64,000 bases of DNA from an uncultured Collinsella sp. (GTDB lineage: Bacteria; Actinomycetota; Coriobacteriia; Coriobacteriales; Coriobacteriaceae): the NCBI GenBank assembly GCA_900541745.1, contig UQLA01000013.1, forward strand, positions 1 to 64,000, in the 5' to 3' direction. Below the pieces are notes generated by a model. It did no database searches. It saw nothing but the letters and a program-made list of their open reading frames with translations, and was not told the DNA's origin. A program made the position numbers and the translations under genes. Positions 50,996-59,657 of this stretch are shown one piece after another (positions within the stretch are counted from its first letter, which is position 1; the number at the start of each line of letters is the position of its first letter).

Positions 50996-53803
50996 ATGAA
51001 AAACCTCACCAGGTATTTGCAACGAGTGCGTCGGGGAGCACAGGTGGCCCTGTGCTGGGTGGTCGTTGCCGTAACGGCGCTTTGCGGGATGCCGACGGCA
51101 GGTTTTGCCCTTCAGGATGAATCGCGCGACGAGCTCTATGGCGACGTGGTCAACCCGCTCACCATTACGGTCAACGATCGCGACTGCACGTTTGTAGATA
51201 TCGATGACGGCAAGCTCGAGGGCCGTACCTCGATGTACGACAACGTCTCGTTCTACACGGCCGCCGTCAAAAAGATGCTGCCCAACTGGGCATCGCTTGC
51301 CTATAACATCCTTGGCTATGGCGGAGGCGACGACTCCAAGGACTTTTTGTACTGGGACCACGCCGGCAAGGGCTTTGAGAAGGACTTCGGTAAGGGACAC
51401 TACATCTATCTGTATGATGCGCTTTCGGGCGGCAACGGTGAGCATTCCGATGGTGCCGACAAATCGAAGCAGAGTGGTCTGACATCTGCAAAAAGCCTCA
51501 ATGCGGTCTACGAGCGCTTGACCGACGATATTGCCGGCTGTATCGGTCACAAGCTGAAGGGCTCCGATTTCCGTAAAAACGTGCCGCTCGACGGACTGTC
51601 GAAAGACACGACTGAGCAGGACGTCATCTATGCCACCATTGCGTGTGTGGACAAGCTCGGCGGCACCTATCAGTACGATTTCAATGGCTTTGGCATCGCG
51701 TTCTATAACTTTAGAGTTCAGCAGCTCAACAGCGTGAACAAGCTTAACTGTGCGCCCGAGGACGCGCCGGGCTATTCCTTTGTCGATTCTAAGACTGAGC
51801 AGGAGCTCGTTACCTCGGCACTTAACGTCGGCTATGAGGACGCCTCACAGAGCATCACGCTCGCCCGCGGTACCGAGGAGACGGTCGGCACGAGCACTTC
51901 TGAATCCGCATCGTATTCCAAAGGCGGCTCGTGGGGCGCATCGGTGAGCCTCAAGGAGTCGCTGGGCGTGCCCGCAACAGCGAGCGAGGAGATCGAGACT
52001 TCGTTTTCGGCCGAAACCACGATGTCCCAGTTGTGGGAGGCGAGCAAGACCGAGGAACAGTCGATCACCACGACGGACAATCAGTCGGTTACCGTCAATA
52101 TGACGATCCCGGCGCACACGCAGGTCAACAGCAAGCAGACGAGTTCTACCACGACGCTGTCCGAGGACTATGACCAGCCGGTGGGCGTGACGTTTGACGT
52201 GATCATCTTTAACATGAACGGCGAGTGCTACGACGACAACGCCGCCGTGCAGGAGTTCCATACCGCCGGTTATGACCAGCGCTCGTTCTACACCACCTTT
52301 GGCGATCAGTCGACCGACGCCGTGCAGAACCTGTTCCTGCGCTCAATCGCCCATCGTGGCGACGACGGTTACGATACCACCGCCGGAAACGTTACGAGCT
52401 GGTCGCATCGCACCAACAACCACATGGTGCGCGCCGTCGATTGGAATTCGGTCCTGGCCGATCGCGAGGTGCCTTCGCGCAACGGCGGCGCCCCGCGCAC
52501 GTGCAATGTGCTCAACGACATGGCCGCCACCTACCCCATGTCCATTACAGGTTCCAATCTGTCGTTTGAGTCGGTGACGGTCGATACGCAGTTGGGTACG
52601 CCACAGCCCATTAAGCCCATTTCCAAGATTCTCGTATCGCTGCAGACCGATAAGACCCGAAAGCTTGCGGTGGGAGAGGAAGATCCCATCTCTTCCTATC
52701 GCGTGCGCGCGAGGGACGAGGACGATGTTGACTACTACGGCTTTGTGAAGTCGTCGGGCTACTGGCGCGTGGTCGATAAAAAGGGCAAGGAATGCAAGTC
52801 CGACGTCATCGAGATCCAGACCGACCCTGTCACCCACGAGCAAGTTGTGGTAGGCAAGAAGGCTGGCACCGCCTACGTAAAGTACTTTATCCCTGAGGAC
52901 ACCTATGTGGACGTGAACGGGCATGTCTCGACCAATGACGAGATCGACGCCGCGGCCTACAAATATAAGGTAAGTGACGTGGCGCCCGAGCCGTTTAACG
53001 GCAGCATCAAACTCGAGGGCTCGGCACAGACCGTCGTTGGCGTCGAGGAGAACCTTAACGGCATCGACGGCCTGACGGCTACGGTCTATGACACGACGGG
53101 CAAGGAGGTCGATAGGCTCTGCAGCTGGGAGGCCCAGGAGCTCGAGAGCAAGGGCATTTCGGTTGCGACAGACGGCACGATGACCATCTCGCAACCGGGC
53201 ACCTTCCATGTTCGCGCCTTTATTGACGGCGTGTATTCCGATTGGGCCGAGGTCATCGCCGCACCCGCACCGGTCGACCCGATGACGACCGTGGTCGAGA
53301 CACCGGTGAGCGTTACGTCCGTTTCTTCTGGGGATTCTTCGGCAACGACGGATAGCACGGCTCCTGCCCAGGGAGAGCAGACCGCTTCCGATGCGAACGT
53401 GGCCGAGTCTGCTCCGGCGAGCGACGATGCCACTGCAGCGACTGACGACACCGCGCCCGCTGCCGCGAAGGATGCCTCGCCGATTCCTACGGGCCTCGTT
53501 ACCGTATTGACCGATATCTGCCGCTACGGCATCGATCACGGCCTCATCAGCACATTAAACAAGGAAGAGATGACCAAGCAGGACTTCGACATCTTAGGCA
53601 TCCTGTATCTGATGGCGGACAGCCAGGACCTGGTGCCCCAAGACGCCGAGGATGCGATGGGTGAATGGGCCCATGACAACTATAATGACGAAGAACTTGC
53701 CACCTGGAAGCAGCATGCGCTTTCGGTGCTGCTCGAATACGGCTTTATCGCGTCCGGAACGACCGTGACGACGCCGACGACTGATGCTGCGGACGGCGCA
53801 TAA
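50996..53803 (+). CDS. Secreted multidomain protein with aerolysin-like pore-forming region
   Basis: 935 residues. Signal peptide: basic MKNLTRYLQRVRR, hydrophobic core about 18-30, likely cleavage after AGFA (about residue 38). Residues 39-260: unrecognised domain. Residues about 267-407 (51,809-52,208): long Ser/Thr-rich alternating strands (TSTSESASYSKGGSW, SEEIETSFSAETTMSQLWEAS, SVTVNMTIPAHTQV, SSTTTLSEDY) typical of the aerolysin/ETX-MTX2 pore domain. About 540-750: two Ig-like beta domains; 757-830: Ser/Thr/Ala/Pro-rich linker; 834-920: helical domain. No LPxTG or C-terminal anchor, so it is probably released. ATG 50996 has GGGAGGA upstream. A single-gene unit between terminators. Pore formation is inferred from sequence texture, not shown. 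Confidence 0.65.
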   Translation: MKNLTRYLQRVRRGAQVALCWVVVAVTALCGMPTAGFALQDESRDELYGDVVNPLTITVNDRDCTFVDIDDGKLEGRTSMYDNVSFYTAAVKKMLPNWASLAYNILGYGGGDDSKDFLYWDHAGKGFEKDFGKGHYIYLYDALSGGNGEHSDGADKSKQSGLTSAKSLNAVYERLTDDIAGCIGHKLKGSDFRKNVPLDGLSKDTTEQDVIYATIACVDKLGGTYQYDFNGFGIAFYNFRVQQLNSVNKLNCAPEDAPGYSFVDSKTEQELVTSALNVGYEDASQSITLARGTEETVGTSTSESASYSKGGSWGASVSLKESLGVPATASEEIETSFSAETTMSQLWEASKTEEQSITTTDNQSVTVNMTIPAHTQVNSKQTSSTTTLSEDYDQPVGVTFDVIIFNMNGECYDDNAAVQEFHTAGYDQRSFYTTFGDQSTDAVQNLFLRSIAHRGDDGYDTTAGNVTSWSHRTNNHMVRAVDWNSVLADREVPSRNGGAPRTCNVLNDMAATYPMSITGSNLSFESVTVDTQLGTPQPIKPISKILVSLQTDKTRKLAVGEEDPISSYRVRARDEDDVDYYGFVKSSGYWRVVDKKGKECKSDVIEIQTDPVTHEQVVVGKKAGTAYVKYFIPEDTYVDVNGHVSTNDEIDAAAYKYKVSDVAPEPFNGSIKLEGSAQTVVGVEENLNGIDGLTATVYDTTGKEVDRLCSWEAQELESKGISVATDGTMTISQPGTFHVRAFIDGVYSDWAEVIAAPAPVDPMTTVVETPVSVTSVSSGDSSATTDSTAPAQGEQTASDANVAESAPASDDATAATDDTAPAAAKDASPIPTGLVTVLTDICRYGIDHGLISTLNKEEMTKQDFDILGILYLMADSQDLVPQDAEDAMGEWAHDNYNDEELATWKQHALSVLLEYGFIASGTTVTTPTTDAADGA

Positions 53804-53854
53804 GTGCAGAAAGAGTGCGTGTTTTTGTCTTTTTGCGCACGGGCAAAATAGTTC

Positions 53855-53882
53855 TTGCAGCCAAGGTCGTGGCGTGTATACT
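53855..53882 (+). promoter_or_regulatory. Promoter of rplS
   Basis: TTGCAG (53855-53860), 16-bp spacer, TATACT (53877-53882). The leader to rplS would be about 62 nt. Confidence 0.65.
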
Positions 53883-53951
53883 CGAATACGTTTGTTCAAC
53901 TACGTGCCGGCCAAGGTGGTACGGCACCTCTAGAAGAGTAAGGAATTGCAC

Positions 53952-54293
53952 ATGGATTACATCCGCGCAATCGAGCGTCAGCAGATCCGCGAGGACATCC
54001 CGCAGGTCCGCGTTGCCGACAACGTCAAGGTTCACTACCGCATTAAGGAAGGCGACCGCGAGCGCATCCAGGTTTTCCAGGGTGACGTCATCCGCATGGC
54101 CGGCGCCGGTGCCCGTGAGACCTTCACCGTCCGCAAGATTTCCTTCGGTGTCGGTGTTGAGCGTACCTTCCCGCTTCACAGCCCCAAGATCGCCAAGCTC
54201 GAGGTCGTCCGTCATGGTCGCGTCCGTCGCGCCAAGCTGTACTACCTCCGCGACAAGGTGGGCAAGGCTGCTCGCATCCCCGAGAAGCGCTAA
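53952..54293 (+). CDS. rplS: 50S ribosomal protein L19
   Basis: 113 residues. Seen: [68 protein letters not shown]. Located at the subunit interface. ATG 53952 has AAGGAA upstream. It has its own promoter and a strong terminator, so it is monocistronic and detached from rpsP-rimM-trmD, with which it usually groups. Confidence 0.97.
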   Translation: MDYIRAIERQQIREDIPQVRVADNVKVHYRIKEGDRERIQVFQGDVIRMAGAGARETFTVRKISFGVGVERTFPLHSPKIAKLEVVRHGRVRRAKLYYLRDKVGKAARIPEKR

Positions 54294-54327
54294 GAAGATC
54301 GCAGCGTCTGTCCACTCGTTTGGACAA

Positions 54328-54357
54328 AAGGGTCACCTTCGGGTGGCCCTTCTTTTT
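54328..54357 (+). terminator. Strong Rho-independent terminator after rplS
   Basis: 10-bp stem with one wobble (54328-54337 with 54342-54351) closed by a TTCG tetraloop, then CTTTTT. Confidence 0.88.
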
Positions 54358-54386
54358 ATCTGATTTGCATGCAAGGAGGCCCCGAT

Positions 54387-55175
54387 ATGGCCAATATGAC
54401 GAGCTCGGTTTCGGCATCGCAGGTTGCCGGCGAGCTGGCGAGCGCCACGTTTGAGGAGATCCCCGTCCTCGTGGAGCATTATCGTGAGGATCCGCGCCAG
54501 CAAGTGATCAAGGCTTGCGAGCGCGCTCTTAAGCGCCATGCCAAGGAACTTGCCGAGCGCGAGCGCGTCAACGGCATGTACGAGCTGATGCACGAGCTCG
54601 GTGGGGATGGCGTGGTCGTGGGCGTCGACGAGGTGGGTCGCGGCTCGGTGGCCGGTCCTTTGACGGTGTGCGCCGTGTGCCTTCCCATGGAGCCGCGCGT
54701 CTGGGGCATCAACGATTCCAAAAAGCTCACGCCGGCGCGCCGCGAGCTGCTCTCGGTGAAGATTGCCGAGGTCGCGACGGCGATTGGTTTTTGCCATATC
54801 GCGCCTGCGGATATCGATGATATGGGCATGGCCCGCGCCATCCGCGCTGCCGTCGCGGGCGCCGTGGCCGATACGGGGCTCGAGCCCGATTGCGTGCTTA
54901 TGGACGGTAACCCCTTGGGCGCCGTTCCCAACGAGCGCGACGTGGTGAAGGGCGATGCCAAAATTGCCTGCATCGCAGCGGCGTCCATTATGGCCAAGGT
55001 CACGCGTGACGAGATGATGGTCGAGTACGACGCCGAGTACCCCGAGTACCATCTGGCCGAGTCGAAGGGCTACGCAAGCCCCGAGCACATCGAGGCGATT
55101 CGCAAACATGGACTTTGTCCGCTGCATCGTGTGAGCTTTTGCGGAAACTTTCTGCAGACTGAGCGCCTTTTCTAG
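54387..55175 (+). CDS. rnhB: Ribonuclease HII
   Basis: 262 residues. Seen: GVDEVGRGSVAGPLTV (catalytic D-E), INDSKKLTPARRE, VLMDGNPLG with a catalytic aspartate, GDAKIACIAAASIMAKVTRDEMM, and HGLCPLHRVSF. Removes RNA from DNA-RNA hybrids. An N-terminal extension of about 70 residues precedes the catalytic core, as in some longer RNase HII. ATG 54387 has AAGGAGG 7 nt upstream. It ends at a terminator. Confidence 0.95.
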   Translation: MANMTSSVSASQVAGELASATFEEIPVLVEHYREDPRQQVIKACERALKRHAKELAERERVNGMYELMHELGGDGVVVGVDEVGRGSVAGPLTVCAVCLPMEPRVWGINDSKKLTPARRELLSVKIAEVATAIGFCHIAPADIDDMGMARAIRAAVAGAVADTGLEPDCVLMDGNPLGAVPNERDVVKGDAKIACIAAASIMAKVTRDEMMVEYDAEYPEYHLAESKGYASPEHIEAIRKHGLCPLHRVSFCGNFLQTERLF

Positions 55176-55224
55176 GCCAATTGTGGAGACAGGGACCTCT
55201 GGCGTTTTATAAACCTGCTGGTAG

Positions 55225-55266
55225 CGGGCCGTGTGCAACGTGATTGTTGCGTACGGCCCGTTTTTT
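55225..55266 (+). terminator. Rho-independent terminator after rnhB
   Basis: 15-bp stem with two wobble pairs (55225-55239 with 55246-55260), a 6-nt loop, then TTTTTT. Confidence 0.88.
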
Positions 55267-55364
55267 GTCGGCATTTGGTCAGCTTTTGGTTTGCTTCCGG
55301 TACTTACCCGCATGAAAGGTGCCCTCATCATCGGGGCAATGCAGTGTGCGGGAAAGGAGACCCC

Positions 55365-55850
55365 ATGTGTGCCGCAAGCAAAAAGAGCAAGACGCAGCAA
55401 CTCAAGGAGCGCTGGGAAGACGGCGAGCTCGACTGCGGGGCGATTACGCCCGAGTTTATCAAGGGGCTCAGTCCCCGCGAGCTCGGCATGCTGGGCGAGC
55501 TGATCACCATCGATTACTTTAACGAGCGTGGATACACCTTGTTGGAGCAGGGCTATCGTTGCATTGAGGGTGAAGCCGATCTGGTGCTGCTCGATGAGCT
55601 CGACGATGTCGTTGTGATGGCCGAGGTCAAGACGAGACGCGTCGCCCTGGATTGCACCACGCGGGTCTTTCCCGAGGAGGCCGTGGACGCCCAAAAGCAG
55701 CGTCGGTATCGCCGTATCGCAAGTTGCTATCTCATGGAGCACTATCCGCTCAGATCGATTCGCTTCGATGCCGTGGGCGTCACCATCCGCGGCGGGCATG
55801 TCGCCGAGATCGAGCACCAGTACAATGCGTTCGATTGGCAGGTGTCGTGA
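55365..55850 (+). CDS. YraN family (UPF0102) endonuclease-like protein
   Basis: 161 residues. Seen: SPRELGMLGELITIDYFNERGYTLLEQGYRCIEGEADLVLLDE and MAEVKTRR, i.e. the G-E...D...E-x-K nuclease-like motif of YraN. Cellular role unclear; it often sits in the rnhB-yraN-yifB-dprA string, as here. It has a polar N-terminal extension of about 40 residues. ATG 55365 has AAAGGAG. The stop overlaps the yifB start (TGATG). Confidence 0.9.
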   Translation: MCAASKKSKTQQLKERWEDGELDCGAITPEFIKGLSPRELGMLGELITIDYFNERGYTLLEQGYRCIEGEADLVLLDELDDVVVMAEVKTRRVALDCTTRVFPEEAVDAQKQRRYRRIASCYLMEHYPLRSIRFDAVGVTIRGGHVAEIEHQYNAFDWQVS

Positions 55851-57373
55851 TGGCGTTCGAGACGTTTGCCGTACACGCGGCCTGCATCCGCGGCGTCGAG
55901 GCAATTCCCGTCACCGTCGAGGTCTCGCTTGCCGGTGGCGTTCCGGGCATCCAGATGCTCGGCATTCCGAGTATGGAGGTGATGGAGTCGCGCGGACGTA
56001 TCCGGTGCGCCATGCGCTCGGCCGGCTTCGAGATTCCTCGGTCTGGCATTACCGTCAACCTGGCACCTGGCGATATCCGCAAAACTGGCAGCGGTTTTGA
56101 CCTGCCGATTGCCATCGCGGTTCTGGCGGCCGATGGGCAGATTCCCCGTGACAACCTCGATCGGTGCCTTATCGCAGGTGAGCTTGGTCTGGACGGCACG
56201 GTGTTGCCCGTCAAGGGCGAGGTGGCGTTTCAGCTGTTGGCGCGCGATATGGGACTTTCGTTTATCGCCGGTAGGTCCGATCAGCATGTCCCGCTTGCGG
56301 GCGTTGACTGCGGGTTTATCGACCACCTATCTCAGCTTGCCCATGGCATGGGGGATGCCGCACGGCATTACCTGGATTCCGAAGTGCTCGAGGCGACTTT
56401 TGAGCCCGAGCTCGATTATGCCGACGTGCTGGGGCAGGAGGTCGCCAAACGTGGCATGGCGCTTGCGGCCGCCGGTGAGCTCGGCCTGCTCATGATCGGC
56501 TCACCCGGTTCGGGCAAGACCATGCTTGCGCGGCGCATGACGGGCATTTTGCCCGAGCTTTCTCTCGAGGACCAGCAAGAGGCACTGTGCATCCATTCGG
56601 TCTTGGGCGAGAGCATCGATGGACTGCTTGCGGGGCATCGCCCCTTCCGCAGCCCGCATCACAGCATTTCGACTGCGGGACTCATCGGCGGCGGGCGTCC
56701 GGTGCATCCGGGCGAAATTAGCCTAGCTCATGGCGGCGTGCTCTTTTTGGACGAGCTCGCCGAGTTTCCCACTGGCGTGCTGCAGACGCTGCGTCAGCCC
56801 ATCGAGCGTGGGTACGTAAGGATCGTGCGCGTTGACGGGGCCTTTACGTTCCTGTCGCGCTTTCAGCTGCTAGCTGCGAGCAATCCCTGCCCCTGCGGAT
56901 TTTTGGGCGATCGCGAAGTGCCGTGTCGCTGTTCCGCGTCGATGGTCGAGCGCTACCGGGGCAAGTTGCGCGGTCCTTTGGCCGATCGTATCGACATGAT
57001 GATCGATGTGACCCGTCCCGACCCCCAAGTGATTATCGAGGGTGCGGAGGGTATGTCGTCATCCGAGCTGCGCGATTACGTCGTGCGTGGGCGCGCCTTT
57101 CGCGCCTGGCGTGAATCCCGTATGGACGATGCGGACACCGAGGCCGAGGAAGATGAGTCGCGGTCCATTGACGGCGTCGTTTCGACCTTTGGGCTTGATG
57201 AGGCTGCCGAGAAATGCGTGCTCGGCCTGTCGAAGCGCACACATCTCACGGGGCGCGGCATCGTGCGCCTGGTACGCATCGCACGCACGATCGCCGATGT
57301 TGCCGAAAGCGAACGGGTATCGCAGGATCACGTGCTCGAGGCGGCGATGTACCAAGGAAGGAGGGACCAATGA
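55850..57373 (+). CDS. comM: Mg-chelatase-like AAA ATPase YifB/ComM
   Basis: 507 residues. Seen: N-terminal Lon-protease-like domain (VEVSLAGGVPGIQMLGIPSMEVMESRGRI), Walker A MIGSPGSGKTMLARRM, HRPFRSPHHSISTAGLIGGG, Walker B VLFLDELAEFP, and ASNPCPCGFLGD plus RCSASMVERYRGKLRGPLADRIDM. Family knowledge: ComM is a helicase aiding branch migration in natural transformation. It lies next to dprA, consistent with a DNA-uptake or recombination role. Translationally coupled on both sides. Confidence 0.93.
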   Translation: MAFETFAVHAACIRGVEAIPVTVEVSLAGGVPGIQMLGIPSMEVMESRGRIRCAMRSAGFEIPRSGITVNLAPGDIRKTGSGFDLPIAIAVLAADGQIPRDNLDRCLIAGELGLDGTVLPVKGEVAFQLLARDMGLSFIAGRSDQHVPLAGVDCGFIDHLSQLAHGMGDAARHYLDSEVLEATFEPELDYADVLGQEVAKRGMALAAAGELGLLMIGSPGSGKTMLARRMTGILPELSLEDQQEALCIHSVLGESIDGLLAGHRPFRSPHHSISTAGLIGGGRPVHPGEISLAHGGVLFLDELAEFPTGVLQTLRQPIERGYVRIVRVDGAFTFLSRFQLLAASNPCPCGFLGDREVPCRCSASMVERYRGKLRGPLADRIDMMIDVTRPDPQVIIEGAEGMSSSELRDYVVRGRAFRAWRESRMDDADTEAEEDESRSIDGVVSTFGLDEAAEKCVLGLSKRTHLTGRGIVRLVRIARTIADVAESERVSQDHVLEAAMYQGRRDQ

Positions 57374-58305
57374 TGGCCGAGGGGACCTCTGAGCTGCATC
57401 CAGGTGATGCGTTGTTTCCCGAGACCGTTTTGGAGCTTTCTGATGTGCCCCAGACGCTCTATGTGCGCGGCAACCCCGAGGTGCTTTCGACGCCCGCGCT
57501 CTCTATCATCGGTGCACGCAAGGCATCGCCGTACGGTCTTGCCGTGGCAGAACTTGCGGCCAAGGTGGCGGTTGAGGCGGGGGTGACGGTGGTCTCGGGC
57601 GGTGCGGTCGGCTGCGACCAGGCGTCGGGTTGGGCCGCGGTCAACGCCGGGGGCAAACACATCGTGGTACTGGGGACCGGCGCCGATGTTGTCTATCCGC
57701 GCTCGAGCGCCGGCCTCATAACGCGCACACTCGATACGGGCGGCGCGGTCGTTTCGATTTCGCCGTGGGGTATGGGACCGCGTAAGTTCGCCTTTCCGCG
57801 GCGCAATCGTGTAATCGCCGCCTTGTCGCAGGCACTCTTTGTTTCCGAGGCGGGCATGCCCTCGGGTACGTTCTCCACGGCGGAGGCCGCTATGGACTTG
57901 GGGCGAGAGCTTCTTGCAGTGCCGGGGTCTATCCTTTCGCCCGAGTCGCGCGGGACTAACTATCTCATTGCTAACGGAGCCTGCTGCATTATCGATGAGG
58001 AATCAATCGAGATGGCCATCTCGCGCATCTACGGCACGCTGCGCTACTCGCGTCCCGATGCACCTGGCATTGCCGATCTGGACCCAACACAGCAGACCGT
58101 GATGCACGCGCTTATCGCCTCGCCGCTCAAGGTCGACGACATTGCCGCGCTCGTCTCGCTTGATGCTGTCGGCGTGCTCAAGCTCTTGGGCTCGCTCGAG
58201 CTCGAGGGACTTATCGAGCGCATGATGGATGGAAGGTATGCGCCCTCAAAGTTTGCGCTTCACGCCCAGACGCCCTTCGGTCACAATGGAAAGCGTGTCA
58301 ATTAG
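57370..58305 (+). CDS. dprA: DNA-processing protein DprA
   Basis: 311 residues. Seen: LSIIGARKASPYGLAVAELAAK, VSGGAVGCDQASGWAAVNAGGKHIVVLGTGADVVYP, FPRRNRVIAALSQALFVSEAGMPSGTFSTAEAAMDLGRELLAVPG, GTNYLIANGA: the Rossmann fold that loads RecA on single-stranded DNA. A short winged-helix-like end follows (about 235-300). It is shorter than most DprA because the N-terminal SAM-like domain is missing; ATG 57370 overlaps the comM stop (ATGA) and has GGAGGG. The topA gene that often follows is absent. Confidence 0.92.
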   Translation: MMAEGTSELHPGDALFPETVLELSDVPQTLYVRGNPEVLSTPALSIIGARKASPYGLAVAELAAKVAVEAGVTVVSGGAVGCDQASGWAAVNAGGKHIVVLGTGADVVYPRSSAGLITRTLDTGGAVVSISPWGMGPRKFAFPRRNRVIAALSQALFVSEAGMPSGTFSTAEAAMDLGRELLAVPGSILSPESRGTNYLIANGACCIIDEESIEMAISRIYGTLRYSRPDAPGIADLDPTQQTVMHALIASPLKVDDIAALVSLDAVGVLKLLGSLELEGLIERMMDGRYAPSKFALHAQTPFGHNGKRVN

Positions 58306-58319
58306 AAAGGTGTTTGCAG

Positions 58320-59657
58320 ATGCAGTTCGATCAGGTGACGGTTATCGGTGGGGGTCTGGCGGGTTCGGAATGTGCGATCCAGCTGGCAGATCGCGGGTTT
58401 GCCGTAAAGCTGTGCGAGATGCGCCCCCAGGTGAGCTCTCCGGCCCACCATACCGACCACCTGGCCGAGCTCGTCTGCTCAAATTCGTTTAAGTCAACCC
58501 GTCCGGATTCCGCTGCTGGCCTGCTAAAGGCCGAGCTCGAGCGTATGGGTTCGGTACTGCTCGATTGCGCGCATCGTGCGGCCGTTCCCGCCGGCGGTGC
58601 CCTGGCGGTCGACCGCGTTACGTTTTCCGAGCTTGTCGAGGCCGAGGTTGCCGCCCGACCCAATATTGAGGTCGTGCATGGCGAGGTCACGCAGATTCCC
58701 GAGGGCCATGTGGTCATTGCCGCGGGCCCGCTGTGTTCGCCCGCGTTGAGCAAGGAGGTCATGAAGCTCGTCGGTGGCGACGCCTTGGCGTTCTTTGACG
58801 CTGCTGCGCCAATCGTCGATGCCTCCACGCTCGATATGGACGTGCTGTTCTCGCAGTCGCGCTACGAGGAGCAGGGGAGCGGCGACTATCTCAACGCTCC
58901 ACTCAACAAGGAGGAGTACGAGGCCTTTATCGAGGCACTTACCACCGCCGACCGCGTGGTGCTCAAGGACTTTGAGGGTGGCGACCTCTTCCAGGCCTGT
59001 CAGCCCGCCGAGGAGGTCGCCCGTACCGGCAAGGATGCTATCCGCTTTGGCGCCATGAAGCCCGTCGGCCTCACCGACCCGCGAACCGGACGTCGCCCCT
59101 GGGCGGCGATTCAGCTGCGTGCCGAGAACAAGGAAAAGACCGCCTATAACCTGGTGGGCTTCCAGACCAACCTGACCTTTGGCGAACAAAAGCGTGTCTT
59201 CCATATGGTTCCCGGTCTGGAGAATGCCGAGTTCTTCCGTTATGGCGTCATGCACCGCAATACTTTTGTCGATGCGCCGCACGTTCTTGACGGCACCTTT
59301 GCCGTGCCCGGTACGAGCGTGCGCCTTGCCGGTCAGATCACCGGCACCGAGGGATACATGGAAGCGGTGGCGACCGGTCTGCTCGCTGCACTCAATACCT
59401 ATGCCGAGGCAATCGAGGCGGAGCCTGTTGAGTTACCGCGAGTGGGCGCCCTGGGTGCGCTCGTGGGCTATGCGACCGATCCGGCAACCGTGGGCTATCA
59501 GCCCATGCACGTTAACTTTGGCTTGGTGCCGCCGCTCGAGGACGGCAAGCGCCGCAGTAAGCGCGACCGCTACCAGGCTTATGCGGATCGCGCCCTCGAG
59601 GCCCTCGATGCCTACTTGGCCTCGCGTTCCGACTTGTTTGGAGGCGACCGGTCATAG
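58320..59657 (+). CDS. trmFO: Folate-dependent tRNA (uracil-54-C5) methyltransferase TrmFO
   Basis: 445 residues. Seen: FAD motif VTVIGGGLAGSECAIQLADRG, ELVCSNSFKS (cysteine region), AAGPLCSPALSK, DYLNAPLNKEEYEAF, FGAMKPVGLTDPRTGRRPWAAIQLR, GFQTNLTFGEQKRVF and GYMEAVATGLLAA. Uses methylene-tetrahydrofolate and FADH2 to make m5U54 in tRNA. I prefer ATG 58320; a TTG 6 nt earlier is possible, both behind AAAGG. A GGAGG inside its last codons serves xerC. Confidence 0.95.
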   Translation: MQFDQVTVIGGGLAGSECAIQLADRGFAVKLCEMRPQVSSPAHHTDHLAELVCSNSFKSTRPDSAAGLLKAELERMGSVLLDCAHRAAVPAGGALAVDRVTFSELVEAEVAARPNIEVVHGEVTQIPEGHVVIAAGPLCSPALSKEVMKLVGGDALAFFDAAAPIVDASTLDMDVLFSQSRYEEQGSGDYLNAPLNKEEYEAFIEALTTADRVVLKDFEGGDLFQACQPAEEVARTGKDAIRFGAMKPVGLTDPRTGRRPWAAIQLRAENKEKTAYNLVGFQTNLTFGEQKRVFHMVPGLENAEFFRYGVMHRNTFVDAPHVLDGTFAVPGTSVRLAGQITGTEGYMEAVATGLLAALNTYAEAIEAEPVELPRVGALGALVGYATDPATVGYQPMHVNFGLVPPLEDGKRRSKRDRYQAYADRALEALDAYLASRSDLFGGDRS

